64,000 bases of DNA, from assembly GCA_026225945.1 (NCBI GenBank), contig JAMJFZ010001815.1, positions 1,234,501 through 1,298,500 on the forward strand, given 5' to 3'. Every line of letters starts with the position of its first letter. Within the stretch, counting starts at the first letter, position 1. Positions 10,980-22,444 of this stretch are shown here, one piece after another. The notes below the pieces were generated by a model. That model was not told where the DNA came from and searched no databases. It saw only the letters and a list, made by a program, of their open reading frames with translations. The position numbers and the translations under genes are program-made. The stretch is from Cricetomys ansorgei (lineage: Eukaryota > Chordata > Mammalia > Rodentia > Nesomyidae).

Positions 10980-11640
10980 GGGACTAGCAGTGGCTTGTTT
11001 CTCTACTGTTTTCCTGACTGCGGTGTTCTGGTTTATTGTCTGATGGTGTTAGAAAAGAGATACACAGTAGAGGCGTTTTGCACTCTTCTGAATGTGGAGG
11101 CAGATCCTGAAGGAAGGATGCAGCAAGAGGAAGGGTTCACTGTGCACAGTGTAGCCTGGATTTTTCCCTGTCACCAGTCTTGGGAGCAATTTAAAAGATG
11201 TTTCCTCCCCACGCCCCTTCCTTTGCTTTTTCAAAATGCTTTAAAAAGTAGGACCTGATATGCAATGAGACGTTGGTGGAGAAAAATGTCTTGGCATAGT
11301 CATTAGAACCTATGTCAGTCATTGGGACTGCCCCTTCTGAACTGTGTCACCACCAGCTGATCCGTGGTTGGATGAGCACAGCAGTAATCTATCATATTGG
11401 AAAAGGGGTGGGGGCACAAGAATGTTCCACGAATACATAGCTTAGATCTTCACATCACAGGCTCTGTTATACTGGCACATCTCCCTTAACTTACCCTTGT
11501 AGTCCCATGGACCCTACAACTAACCAAGTCAAGACGAAAAAAATCACATGTGTGGTTCAAGAATGAATGGTTTAGTGTGAGAGCAAAGAAGAAATGATGG
11601 CCATGTAATATCTCTACCATAGTATTGTTAATCTGATTTG
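10980..11640. other. Stretch with no recognisable feature
   Basis: No confident repeat. The 110-codon frame spanning 10926-11258 runs through the exon-like segment and beyond its donor, and has no recognised domain. Confidence 0.4.
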
Positions 11641-11649
11641 TGACTATCA

Positions 11650-11800
11650 TGAAATGCTTGAGTCGAGATAATTTTATAATGAAGAGAGGCTTATTTCCCT
11701 AACGGTTATGGAGATCCAAGGGCGTGTTACTGGTATCAGTTTGGCTTTGGTAGGAACTCATGGTACATAGAAGGCTGTATATGTATCAGGGAAAGATCAA
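11650..11800 (-). repeat. MaLR-type LTR fragment
   Basis: AGGCTTATTTCCCTAACGGT, GGAGATCCAAGGGCGTG and GCTTTGGTAGGAACTCATGG resemble the antisense 3' half of an MST/MT-type LTR. The fragment is short and diverged. Confidence 0.4.
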
Positions 11801-13130
11801 TTGACAAAGTGGGGAGCGGGGCGCTTATCACAACTGAATGAAGAAAGGAGGGAAAAAGGAGATGGCTGGTCCCAGGTTTCAGCACCAGATAAAAAGAAAG
11901 GGAAAGGACATGACTGGTCCTAGGTGTGGCGAAGGAGAACGTTTATTGTAGATAAAAGGGAGGGCGTAGAGGCAGAGACATCTGGGAGTACAGAACAGTC
12001 ATGGCCAGACTGAGCTGCCAGACTTGTGAAGAGAAGGGGAAGGGGGGAGGGGAGAAGGACAAAGAGGGGAACCTGGGGACCAGGAGGTCCAGAAGAGAAA
12101 GGGGTAACCAAAATGGCTGGATTATATAGTGAAGAACAGCTCAGCTGCCTGGGATGGAGCGTTCAGGGTGTCAATTTGTCTTTCGGTCGCTTAATATGAG
12201 TGCATCGTTGAATTTTCTCAATGCTCTTTATTAATCACAAACCATGTCAAATCTCAGGGAATTCTATACCCGGGCAGCTAGGCAGAGTCTTCATCTTTCT
12301 TCCCCAATCCTCCTTCATTCCTCATTTCTCCAAAAACTCTCTCGCCTCTTCTGCCTTTGACCCTTTAAACTTTTCACCCACCCCCTCTATACTTCCAGGC
12401 CTTCATTACAACACAATGATACTAGGCTGGGGGTGATCAGAGTCTTTGCTTGTGATCTGCTCTCCCCGTGACTTGCTTGTGACTGGTCACCTTCAGTTGT
12501 CTATCTGTTGAGATCTCAAGGCTAGCACAAGGGTGTGACTAGGTAGGAAGCAAGGCCTGCACTGCTGCAAGGCATCTGGCTTCCCAGCTACAAGGGATCA
12601 AAACCAAAACAGCGCATGAGAGTAAAATATCCCACAACATCAGGGTGTGGGGTATGCAGGCCAGGAAGACCCTGTAACAGGAAGGGACTGAGGGACGCTG
12701 GAAGAACCTGGTGGCTAGGTCCACTTTGGTATGTGAAATAGGTATCTTGGCCAGCAGTTTCTTAAGTGAGCACAGAGGCCTCAGAATAGTGACCTTAATA
12801 CTTCTGAGAGAAGCCGCCCCAGTGATATAGATGTGAGATCCTGGATAAGGAGGAAGACAGAGTAAATTTGGCTATCACCCGGCTGAGAGATGTGTGGCAG
12901 AAACAAGAGCACTAGGGCATCTGGGAAAAGCACATAGTTTGCATTTTCCAATAGGGAATTAGAAAGAGGACGATGAGAAGGATGGAAATGAGGAAATCTG
13001 GAGATGAGTCAAGGGCACGGAGCTTTTGGAGTAGTTACAAAATGTACACATATTTCTGTCTCATGTTAATGTCTGCAGAAAGCATCTACTATACTTGTTC
13101 AAGGGATACAAGCCAAGTTCTATGTTAGGA
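11801..13130. other. Mixed sequence, possible old LTR, G-rich patch
   Basis: A purine-rich patch at 12025-12080 contains several G runs. The part at 12520-12720 (AAGCAAGGCCTGCACTGCTG and GGCATCTGGCTTCCCAGC) looks like a rodent repeat I have seen but cannot name. No coding signal. Confidence 0.35.
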
Positions 13131-13135
13131 CACTC

Positions 13136-13494
13136 TGGTGGTTTGAATGAAAATGGCTCCCATAGGCTCATAAGGAGTAGCACCATTAGGAGGTATGGCT
13201 TTGTTAGAGTAGATGTGGCCTTGTTAGAGGAAGTGTGTCACTGGGGGAGGGTTTTGAGATTTTAAATGCTCAAGCCAGATACAGTGTCTCTCTCTTCCTG
13301 CTGCTTGCCAATCCAGATGTAGAACTCTAAGCTACCTCTCCAGCACTATGTCTCTTTGCACGCTGCCATGTTTCCCATCATAACAATGGACTAAACCTCT
13401 GAACTTTAAGCCAGCCCCAGTTAAATGTTTTCCTTTATAAGAATTGCCATGGTCATGGTGTCTCTTCACAGCAATGCAAACTCTAAGACAGACA
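13136..13494 (+). repeat. MaLR-like LTR, full length
   Basis: Starts TGGTGGTTTGAATGAAAATG, contains GAAGTGTGTCACTGGGGG, CACGCTGCCATGTTTCCCAT and a TAAGCCAGCCCCAGTTAAAT block, and ends CATGGTGTCTCTTCACAGCA plus a short tail in CA. About 360 bases with TG...CA ends fits an ERVL-MaLR solo LTR. I could not find a clean target duplication, and the subfamily name is uncertain. Confidence 0.6.
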
Positions 13495-13515
13495 CCTACT
13501 TATATAGGCACAATG

Positions 13516-13652
13516 GAGTCATTCATGGAGCTCTGTTGATGGGGTGGAGGCCATTGAGAAACTGCCTCCATTAGGCTGGTCTGTAGGCAAGTCTGTGGGG
13601 CAATTATGATTGATGTGGAAGGGCCCAGCCCATTGTGTGTGGCTAAAGAGAG
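13516..13652 (+). repeat. MaLR-like LTR fragment
   Basis: GAGAAACTGCCTCCATTAGG, GGTCTGTAGGCAAGTCTGTG and GGGCCCAGCCCATTGTGTG match the 5' half of the family seen at 205-530 and 43138. It directly follows another LTR. Confidence 0.6.
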
Positions 13653-13654
13653 GA

Positions 13655-13825
13655 GTAACAGGATATAGGTTATATGAGATGGGAAATGGAAAAACATGGA
13701 GGGGCTCCAACTGGGATGGGGAGAAGGAAGTAAATGCAGAAGGAGGAATGAAGGACAAATAAAACCAGAACAGGGTTGTTTGATAATGTATGACTCAACT
13801 TACACTTACCTAGGATTATACATAG

Positions 13826-13877
<52 letters not shown>

Positions 13878-15165
13878 TATATACACACACACACATCTTA
13901 AAAGAATTTATACCACTTGGGCTGACAATGCTCCCCACAAGAGAGATTGACCAACACAAATTCCAGTAACAGGCATGAAGAAAATCTCTTTTTGCATGAT
14001 TGGTTAGGCTACTCAAGTGACTACCAAAGCAAAGCAATATAGGCGAAGGCTGTTGCTTGTTTAGCTCTCAGAGGTTGAAGGTAAGTTCCTATTTCAGAAG
14101 GCACTGAAAACTTAGGACAAAGGACAGAGATGATTCAAGCTGCATCTAACAAGAATATCTCCTGTGTTCTACTGCCCATGGTACCGAAAACACTATGCAA
14201 ACTGCCAAGGGTGAGAAGCAATTAATAGTCCTCTCCAGTTGCAACACCTATGAACCATAACGATGACCAGCATGACAAGATAATCCATAAAGGTACAGTA
14301 AGTGGCACTCACATATTAGTGTGAACCAACAGTTACTCGTGCAATTTGACTTAAGGCTCACTCACTAGGATAGAAATTATGTCTGCCTGTTAGAAACCTA
14401 GTCGTCTTCCTGGGGTATAGAGATCATGGACTTTAGAAAAGAATATATTACCACCACTTGGCTAGACAAGCATAATTTTTTACTTCATTCTACATTTTAT
14501 TCTTTTGCTCACAGACATATGTAGTTTCCACCCCTCATCAAAGTCGATTCTCTTTACAGTAAATGGAGACTCTCATGCAACTGGGCAATGTAGAGATCAA
14601 GAGATTTTGTGGATCGGAGCCACAATGGACACATCTGTATCACAGCTCTTACATCTGTGACTCAGGGTACACCAAGGAAGAAGGGGTAGAAAAAATGTAA
14701 GAGCCAGAATACCAGGAACTCTGCTGTTAAATAATCTCTCAGAGAAATTCTTGTAGAAACAATTGGCAATACCAGTAGACATGCTAAGGCAAAAGGGGGA
14801 AAATTTCATGGGGTCCTACTTTTAGATAAATAGCTACAGGAAACTAATGATTGCTGAAAGAGGGAGAATTAGCTATCTTCTACTAGGGATGAACCCCTTA
14901 ATTGGTTATCTAATACAGGTAAGCCCTGAAACCATATACAAACAACAAAATGGACTCAGCAGATTGTATTTATATACTTGTGCATACATATACATACATA
15001 CATGCATAACAATAATATTGAAAGAACAAGTGGCTATCAATTTGGGAGGGGGAAATAGGAAGAGTTGGAGGGAGGGCACCTGGAGGGGTGGAGGGAGGGA
15101 AGGAGGTAAGTGCTGTGATTTTATCTTAATCAAAATGCACAAAAATAAATTAAAAAGAAAAAACA
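13655..15165 (+). repeat. Rodent L1 3' UTR
   Basis: ACCACTTGGGCTGACAATGC, GGCTACTCAAGTGACTACCA, GACCAGCATGACAAGATAAT, then GGAAACTAATGATTGCTGAA and AACCCCTTAATTGGTTATCT follow a rodent L1 3' UTR up to its A-rich end at about 15150. A CA array lies inside it (13829). A G-rich purine tract at about 15042-15108 precedes the tail, as is usual for L1 3' UTRs. The ORF2 part is absent, so the element is 5'-truncated. Confidence 0.7.
13829..13895. repeat. (CA)n microsatellite
   Basis: Long CA alternation ending in a TATA-containing variant, inside the L1 3' UTR. Confidence 0.97.
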
Positions 15166-15636
15166 GAGTTCCAAAGACTTCACAGTTATAATTGAGAAGT
15201 GTCAGTATCGCAGAGATCAGACAAGCTTGCAGAACACCTCCCCTCTCTCTTTGACTCATTCCCCTTCAGTTTCTCTCTTTCTCTGCTTCCTGCTTTGAAT
15301 CACACTCTAGCTGACATTTTCCCCGTCAAATCTCTCCTGAGTGCTCTTTCCTTCAGCTTTAAGTGCTACTCTTACCTTCTGGCTTGTAACTATTTTAAAA
15401 TTTTCCTTCTCATACTATCACATTGGAAGAAAAATCCAAATATGACTTTATCCAGAACTCCAATGTTTCTATAAAGGATCCTTTGAAAATAACAATGATA
15501 TCATGAAACCTCAAAACACAAGCAGTAATTCTTTATTATCACCACATATTTACTTAATATTTAAATTCACGGCACCAAAATTCTCTGAATATACCATGGA
15601 CATTGAAATTAGTTACCATCTAAAGTCTACACGTAC
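15166..15636. other. Stretch with no recognisable feature
   Basis: Pyrimidine-rich on the plus strand at 15237-15300; otherwise AT-rich. No repeat family recognised. Confidence 0.4.
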
Positions 15637-15795
15637 CAGTGAAGTAGTTCGGTGTGTAAAGCATTCTCTTTCAAGCATGAAGACCTAAGTTCAAGCCCCA
15701 GGACCCACACTGTGGAAAGAAATAACCAACTCAGGGAAATGAACCTGTAATCTCCACATGCATGCCGTGGTACGCATGCAATCATATGTGCACAT
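15637..15795 (+). repeat. B2/B3-family SINE, old
   Basis: TAAAGCATTCTCTTTCAAGC, then GAAGACCTAAGTTCAAGCCC and CAGGACCCACA follow the tRNA-derived head of B2/B3. The right part ends in a TGCACA-rich tract. Confidence 0.6.
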
Positions 15796-15799
15796 GCAC

Positions 15800-16700
15800 A
15801 TATATGTGCACATACAAAATAAAGTACATATAAAAAAGAAGAAACAAGCTAAAATCTACATATTACAATTAGCTAATGTCTTGATTTGCTTTTTGCTTTT
15901 TGAGAATGTTCTTATTTTTCTCCTAAGCTTAGCTTTTATGTTAAAATTTTTACTGAAACGACTGTCCTCTTCCTTTCTGACTACATCCCGTGAGGCACAT
16001 ATGAAATCAGTGCCATGTTAAGTAGTGGCGTCTTCTTATTCTCCCCCGCCATAACGTCTTCCAACTCCTTTTCAGCAGCCTCTCACGTCTTTAGGGCTTT
16101 AGCCAGCATCTATTTCCAGATCTACTGAAATAATTTTGAAACGTCGGTCCATTTACTCCATAAGTGAACAGATTCATGACTAAAAACAACAACTAAAGAT
16201 GAACTTCTTCCGCAAGCACATCTTAAACTGGAACGTGGCCACTCAATGCTGGCCATTTTGAATTCTAGATGAAATGTGCTCCATGTTTAGGAACTGTTAT
16301 TTGTGATGGACAGTTTTTAAAGTGGGGTAAATGGCTCATTTATTATTCATTTGTTGTTATTTTTGCAGTGATGTGATTAGAGTGGTATTTTAATTCACGT
16401 TTTTAAAACTTAATCTTGAAATAAGATATTTTATGCGGCTAGCAAACACGGTCGTACCTCTTCTGCCATTACTTATACTTTTATTGAGAAGTTTGTCTTC
16501 TGTCCAAAAGATAACAGTGTGAGCATTTCTCCTTTGGTGGCATGCTACTGTAAAGAACATAAAACACTGCTATGCAGGACTTCCTGATGGCAGAGCGCTG
16601 GGAGCATGTGCGCTGATTCTTTTGTATGTGACTTAAAGAACTTCTTGATAAATCACACTCAACACAGACTATTAACTTGTGTTTGTGTGACTTCAAATTC
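15800..16700. other. Stretch with no recognisable feature
   Basis: AT-rich unique-looking DNA. The only open frames are 60-90 codons without domains. Confidence 0.4.
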
Positions 16701-16707
16701 AAGTGAT

Positions 16708-16855
16708 GTCACCCCGGTGGCAGTGGCACTTGCCTTTAATCCCAGCAGAGGCAGAGGCAAGTGGATCTCTGTGAGGTCAAGGCCAGTCTAGTCTGCAGAT
16801 GAGTTTCAGGGCAGCCAGAGTTACAACAGAGAAACTCTGTCTTGGAAAAACTATC
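16708..16855 (+). repeat. B1 SINE
   Basis: CCCCGGTGGCAGTGGCACTT, GCCTTTAATCCCAGCAGAGG, then GTGGATCTCTGTGAGGTCAA and AGTTACAACAGAGAAACTCT. The usual CAGCACTCGGGAGG block is shortened to CAGCAGAGG. Confidence 0.9.
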
Positions 16856-16865
16856 AGGCTATTTC

Positions 16866-17200
16866 ATTCCTGTCTTAGTTAAGTTTCTTTTGTTGTGATA
16901 ATGACCACGACCACAAGCAACTTGGATAAGAAAGGGTTTATTTCATCTTATGCTTCCAGGTAACAGACTATCACTGGGATAATTCAGGGCAGGAACTCAA
17001 GCATGGCAGGAACCTGGGTACAGGAACTAAAGCAGAAGCCTTGAGGAACACAGCTTACTGGCTTGCTCCTTTTGGCATGCTCAGCCTACTTTCTTATGAC
17101 ATCCAGAACCTCCAGCCCAGAGATGTTACCACCCCAAAAAACTCATGGGCTAGCCTACCCATATACCAACCATTACTTAAAAAACAGTCTTTTCTAGAAA
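16866..17200 (-). repeat. MaLR-like LTR, antisense
   Basis: TTAGTTAAGTTTCTTTTGTT, AGAAAGGGTTTATTTCATCT, GCAGGAACTCAAGCATGGCA and ACTGGCTTGCTCCTTTTGGC are the antisense of the family at 43138. The TTTATT is the reverse of its AATAAA signal. The 5' end of the LTR (right side) is truncated. Confidence 0.65.
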
Positions 17201-17204
17201 TGTC

Positions 17205-17700
17205 TACATAAAGAAGTCTGGAATGGTGGCAATATCAATGAATATGTTAATGATGTGAAGTTAGGGGGGAGAATTTCACAGAGTCCCACAAATAACTACA
17301 GGCAACTAGTGACTGCTGGGAGAAGGAAAATTAGCCTCTCACATGGATGAAACCATGTACCACAAACAACAAATGAGCTTATGTATATATATATATATAC
17401 ATATATGTATATGCATATAATATTATATATAATACATTATAACAATTATATATATTTTATTATATATTATATTATATACACACATACATATATATATATA
17501 CATATATACACATATATGTATATATATACATACATGCACATGCATATATATATACATATATATGTTTATGTATAAACACATAATAATAAAGAAAAATATG
17601 TTAACAACCTGAGGGGATCATGGAAGGGGTTCATGAGATGGTAGCTGGGAAGGGCTGGAGGGAGGAAGAGAAGGTGGGGAGTGATATCATTCTATTTCAA
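17205..17700 (+). repeat. Rodent L1 3' UTR with AT-rich tract
   Basis: GGGGAGAATTTCACAGAGTC, AACTACAGGCAACTAGTGAC, AATTAGCCTCTCACATGGAT and a final GGGAAGGGCTGGAGGGAGGA block match the L1 3' UTR also seen at 14770-15130 and 34180-34500. A TATATA/TACATA-rich segment (17381-17580) replaces the short TA tract usual here. Confidence 0.65.
17381..17580. repeat. (TATACA)/(TA)n low-complexity tract
   Basis: About 200 bases of TA, TATG and TACA alternation, almost free of G and C in its middle part. Confidence 0.95.
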
Positions 17701-18306
17701 TTAGAAACGTGTTTTTTGAAAAATCAGCAGAATTTAACTTTCTCTGAACTTAGAAAATCAATCAGTGCTTTAGTAACCCAAAAGATGTTTATTAAATTAA
17801 AATATACTAATGACAGTAGAAAACAAAACAAATACCCCTCCCCCCCCAAGAAAAAGGAAAAAAAAAATACCCTACAGTCTCCCCTATAGGCAATCTAATA
17901 GAGGTATTTTCTCCATTGAGTTTCCTCTTTTAAGATAACGCTAGTTTGTGTCAAGTTGCCCCGAAACAACTGGGACGGTTCCTAACAGCAGTTCACCAAG
18001 GAAAGCAAACTGTCAGCTGGTATTTCCCTTTGGAGTCAAATAGCATTTCATGTACATATCAAAATTCTTCCTATTCATAAAAAATTAATGAAATTCAAGC
18101 TGGGTAGAAAGCACATTATTCTTGGCTCTTTGACATTTAAGGAACTTGGTCTAAATTCAGGAAGTACTTTTACTTCCTTTGGATCTTCTTCTGTTGCTCA
18201 GTCTCCACGTGGATTCGCATCATTTTTCTCTCTCCTCGTTTCTCTGCCTTAACTCCTGCATTCTTATGCATAGGAGAATATTCAAGGCTGGAGTAAAAAG
18301 TCAGTC

Positions 18307-18337
<31 letters not shown>

Positions 18338-18474
18338 ATGGAAGTCTCTTGTGTTCCTGGAGGTATTAATTGCTACCCATTCCACACTGTATTTTCTTTA
18401 AAAGTTGGTTGTTTTTCTGAAGTATCATATACTGTTGCTATGGTTTGACAGGGTGACCATCTGGGGTGACAATT
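17701..18474. other. AT-rich stretch with T run
   Basis: No family recognised. A T homopolymer lies at about 18309-18338, which makes a Lys-rich frame on the minus strand and a Phe-rich frame on the plus strand. Both are artefacts. Confidence 0.45.
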
Positions 18475-18602
18475 ACGGGTTGTCACTTACTAGCTGGTTG
18501 ACACTGAGCCAGTTATGAATCTTAAGTCATTATTTCATTATCTGTGAAATGGGCACAGGGATGTTACTCACTTTGTAGTTTTGTTTTAGAGCTCAAACAT
18601 AA
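18475..18602 (+). repeat. MIR SINE (old)
   Basis: GTCACTTACTAGCTGGTTGA, TTATTTCATTATCTGTGAAA and TGGGCACAGGGATGTTACTC follow the MIR core (CTTACTAGCTGTGTGACC ... TCATCTGTAAAATGGG). Confidence 0.65.
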
Positions 18603-18854
18603 CTGTTTAGTCTACCTCTTGACGTGTGTATCTAATTAAATTATTTGTTTTTTCTTATATTGTCATAAGCTAAAGAGACTCCTTCAACATCTTTCTTATG
18701 AATTGTTTAGCAATGAAGACCATTTCTTACTCAATTTGTTGTAATTGTTGTTCAACATATGGTCCCAAAACAATTGATTCGTAAGTCTTCACTGGTTTAT
18801 TTGCTAAGTGAATTGTTCAATAGATAGCATCATTAGGAGATCCCATCTTTTTGG

Positions 18855-19255
18855 GGCATATGGATGAACTGGTAGGACATTATGCTAAATGAAATATGCC
18901 AGACACAGAAAAAAATTGTTCATGGTCTCAGTTGTGTGTGACAAAAACTTCAAATACACAGAAGCAGAGTTAGGGTGGTGGTTGTGTAGGTCGGAGTGAG
19001 TTCGGAATGGAGAGATGTAATCAGAAAAGAACTGAGTTGTAGTTAGGAGGACTGTATAGTTAACACGGCTGTATTGCATATAGCAATGTGTGAGAGAGTG
19101 TATTCTAGGTTCTTCTTGCACAAAAAGATAATTAAGCAATATATTATGATATAATATACTGATTTGCCAGACTGTAATAATCATTTAACCATGCATGTGT
19201 GTATCAAAGCAATATGTTGTGGATCTTAAATATATAATAAAAATTTGTAGCTTCT
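18855..19255 (+). repeat. Ancient L1 3' end
   Basis: ATATGGATGAACTGGTAGGA, CATTATGCTAAATGAAATAT, AGAGTTAGGGTGGTGGTTGT and AAAGCAATATGTTGTGGATC, ending in ATATATAATAAAAATTTG, follow the end of ORF2 and 3' UTR of an old L1M-type element. It is clearly different from the rodent L1 3' UTRs at 13655, 17205 and 33950. Confidence 0.7.
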
Positions 19256-20527
19256 ATTGTTGATGTCATCGGATATTATTAAGGGTCTAAAATGTAAATT
19301 ATATATACAAAATATACACACATGTATGTGTTATGTAAGTGTGTAGTTCATGTATATGTATTTTTTTTAGTAAACACATCTCTGATTTTCCACCTCTTTT
19401 TTTAGCAATAACCTCTGTTCATGAAGAATAGCTAATATTTTAGGATTATTATGACTCTTTAATTCTTCAAAAAAAGAACTTTAAAATAAGATAAAATACT
19501 CTTGCAGGACATGAGGATTTTAATTAGAAAAGAAAAAAAGGAAAAAGGCTGAGTTCTGTCAGTAGTTAGTAGAGAGAATTGGAAATTATACATTCGCTAC
19601 AATGACTGGATCAGAAAATGTTTTCTTTCTTTCTTTCTTTCTTTCTTTTTTTTTTTAAAGAGTTATGGAACAAACACAGGCCATTACCCCAGCATCTATG
19701 GTGCCACGCTGGGTTATACCGGGAAGCCTGAGCACCAAAGCGCTTTAAGGCCAATGATTTGTAGAATTTCCCTTTCCCTTTGTGCTTCTCTACAGGCTGT
19801 GTGCGCAGCTCATGCTGCTAAAGCTAGGAGCCGAGGAACATGAAAATGCGTCTATCTTGATTGCTTCTGTAAGCTGGATGGAAAAGATGGGAAAGGAGCC
19901 TGGACGACAGCAGCACCGCTGTGGCCCATCTGGTTGTGAGCTGGCTATGAGCCAGTCTCTGCTGCTGCTTTGCCTGGCCTCAGTGCTCTCTCAGGCCTAC
20001 AGGGTTCACTGCTGGGAGAGCATCTGGCAGGGCGGGACTCCTGTGCTTCTGATGACTTACAGCTCTGCTCTTTCTAATAATTTCCTGCTTGTTGCGGGTG
20101 GAGTGGGGTTGGGCAAAGTCACTTGGTTCTATTCCACCCAAATATGCAATAGTTTGTCGGGAGAGGGTGACCAAACAGCATTATTTCTATGATGTCTTCC
20201 ATTATTTCTGGATTGATTTCTTTTTTTGCCACTGCCAGAGCAGCATATACACAGAATGTCTGGAGTGTGTCTCAAGGTTTCCATGCACTTGATTTTGAAG
20301 GTGCACATATGACATGAAAAGTTTCAAGGCTTAAATTAACCTTTGGATCTATTCTTATTTTAAAAACCAAGAGGATTGCTTCTAAACTTCTGGCTAATAT
20401 CAAGGGTCAAAACAAAATGAAAGTATTAAGTAAATTGTGCTAAAATATCAAACACTAGCAATTAATAAATAACAAAATTATAATGGGGAAAATAAAGGTT
20501 CATAAAGTTACTTTCCAAAGTAGTGGT
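19256..20527. other. Mostly unannotated, exon-like ORF region
   Basis: A (TTTC)n tract lies at 19619-19657. At 19772-19800 a pyrimidine-rich CTTTGTGCTTCTCTACAG resembles a splice acceptor and opens a frame of about 130 codons ending at 20192. An in-frame ATG at 19947 would start a peptide with a Leu-rich hydrophobic head. I recognise no protein and no repeat, and the frame may be chance. Confidence 0.25.
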
Positions 20528-20861
20528 TGTTAGATCTGAGAATCACTTCACAAAGATCACATATGCAAAAAGCAAGAGCACTTTTATTCTGCAGAGCAAA
20601 CCTGCATGCAGGGGCCAAACACTTTACAAAATGGAGACCATTAGATAACAGGTGTATGAGCCTTTTAATGCAAACAGGCAGTGTCTAGGAGATCTCTCTG
20701 ATTGGTCAGGACCTGAATACTAGATTGGCTAGTTAAATGTTACAAGGAAACAAAGGCTTCTGGGAAAGCCTTGAGAGTACTTGACAGTACTTGAAAGTTC
20801 TTGAGAGTAAGCAGAGAAGCAAGTCAGTGCCGCCCACCACTAGGGGGCACTAGTCGTCTCA
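20528..20861 (-). repeat. Solo LTR of an ERV, copy A
   Basis: TG...CA ends, with GTGGT immediately before (20523-20527) and after (20862-20866), giving a 5-base target duplication. GCACTTTTATTCTGCAGAGC on the plus strand is the reverse of an AATAAA signal, so the LTR is antisense. A paralogue in the same orientation lies at 24541. I see no ERV coding sequence next to it, so it is a solo LTR. Family not assigned. Confidence 0.7.
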
Positions 20862-21020
20862 GTGGTGTGTGTATTTTTAGATTTTAATCCTCTCCCTCTC
20901 CATCTCCTTCTCTCTTCCAAACTAGGCAATAGTTACATATTTCTTAGGAAGGCCCATATGTATTTTTAAAAGTTAACAATTTAAACATCAATGCACATAA
21001 AATAAAAATAATTTAAAAAA

Positions 21021-21200
21021 TGGGGCTGGAGAGATGGCTCAGCACTTAAGAGCATTTGTTGCTCTTCCAGAGGACATGGTTCAATTCCCAGCACCCACAT
21101 GGCAGCTCACTACTGTCTGTAACTCCAGCTCCAGGGAAACCAATACCCTTACACAGACATGCGTGCAGGCAAAACACCAATGCACATAAAAAAATTCATA
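21021..21200 (+). repeat. B2 SINE
   Basis: GGGGCTGGAGAGATGGCTCA, then AGCACTTAAGAGCATTTGTT, GCTCTTCCAGAGGACATGGT and TTCAATTCCCAGCACCCACA are the tRNA-derived head with A and B boxes of the Pol III promoter. The body (CTGTAACTCCAGCTCCAGGG) and A-rich end are present, so the copy is almost complete. Confidence 0.93.
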
Positions 21201-21599
21201 ATGAACATTATATCAGGAACATGCTTCGTATCCTGATATTTATTGTGTACAACACACTCAGAGGTCAGTCTTCTGCTTTGTTTTTTTTTTTTTTTTGGTA
21301 GAATGTACCATGAATTGTATACACAGATGAACTGTGGTGAACGAACACGGTATGAAGAATTTTTCGTAGTACATATTACTTTACTGTGGGATTGTGGCTG
21401 ATTAAATTAGAAGAGCAAGTTGTAACTAACTAATAAGGAGTGTATCTGCTGAAAATTTATAAGTTGTAGAAAAAAATTAAGTCACAATTTTATCAATTCT
21501 GGGTGGGAATTTCTTTCTAATAAAGGAAGGGTACACTTTCTTATGAAATTAGCTTCTCTTTCAAATATTTATGGAGGTTACATTCATATTAATTAAAAT

Positions 21600-21836
21600 G
21601 TATAATTTAAAAGTATACAGTTCCATACACACACTGGAATTTTATTCATCTCTAGGAAAATGGATGGAGCTGGAAATTGTTACATTAAACAACCAACCCA
21701 GACTCAGAGCACAAATACCACATGCTTTCTCTCGTGTGCAGATCTAAGTTGTACGTGTGTGTAATGTGGAAGGCTGCGAGTATAGTTCATGAAACTAAGT
21801 GGGGATCATAGTGACTTGAAAACCAAAGAGGAATGG
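21600..21836 (+). repeat. L1 fragment, ORF2 end to 3' UTR
   Basis: GGAATTTTATTCATCTCTAG, GAAAATGGATGGAGCTGGAA and ACATGCTTTCTCTCGTGTGC match the end of L1 ORF2 and the start of its 3' UTR. Confidence 0.65.
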
Positions 21837-21837
21837 G

Positions 21838-22200
21838 TATCAGTTACTTTTGCTGCGATAAAATACCACGATGAAAGCAATTTAGAGGATAAAAAGTTTT
21901 ATTTTGGCTTTCAGTTCCAGGGGACAGAGTCCATCATGGCCCTGGAGACACAGCAGTACGCAGGGAAGGTGTGGTGTCGAGAGCAGGAAGAGGGCTAATC
22001 ATAGTTCCTCTGCACACAGGTATCAGAGAATAACAGTAAGTGGGACTATAAAATCCCCAAGCCCATTTGCAGGGTTATGGAAGGCTCCACTTGCAAGGGT
22101 TCCATCACTTTCCCAAACAGCACTATCGACTAGAGACAAAGTGCTCAAATACATAAGCTATGGGGCCATTTATCACTCAAACTACCATAGAGAACCATTC
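21838..22200 (-). repeat. MTD-like MaLR LTR, antisense
   Basis: TATCAGTTACTTTTGCTGCG, TAAAATACCACGATGAAAGC, AGTTCCAGGGGACAGAGTCC and TCATGG follow the antisense 3' half of an MTD-type LTR. Diverged CAAATACATAAGCTATGGGG near the right end matches its antisense 5' end. The middle differs from consensus. Confidence 0.55.
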
Positions 22201-22314
22201 AACTATTTCGTTGTTCATGTATTATATTATTTCATGGGTATCTTAGTTGTTTCTACCATTTGACTATTTTTAATAGTGTTAATATGTATGAACATCCATA
22301 GAGAAATATTTGAG

Positions 22315-22362
22315 AGGCTGGGGAGATGGCTCAGTGAATAAAGTACTTGTTAGCGTGATGTG
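22315..22362 (+). repeat. B3 SINE, 5' part (split)
   Basis: AGGCTGGGGAGATGGCTCAG followed by TGAATAAAGTACTTGTTAGC is the B3 head. It stops abruptly at an LTR start. Its continuation is at about 22641. Confidence 0.7.
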
Positions 22363-22440
22363 GTAGTTTGAATGAGAATGTCCCCCAGGGGATTCAGAAA
22401 CACTGCTTAGTAGTTCACTCTTTGGCTGGTTCTCAACATC
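22363..22440 (+). repeat. MTD-like LTR start, truncated
   Basis: TGTGGTAGTTTGAATGAGAA followed by TGTCCCCCAGGGG is the start of an MTD-type LTR. It is lost after about 70 bases. Confidence 0.5.
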
Positions 22441-22444
22441 ATGC

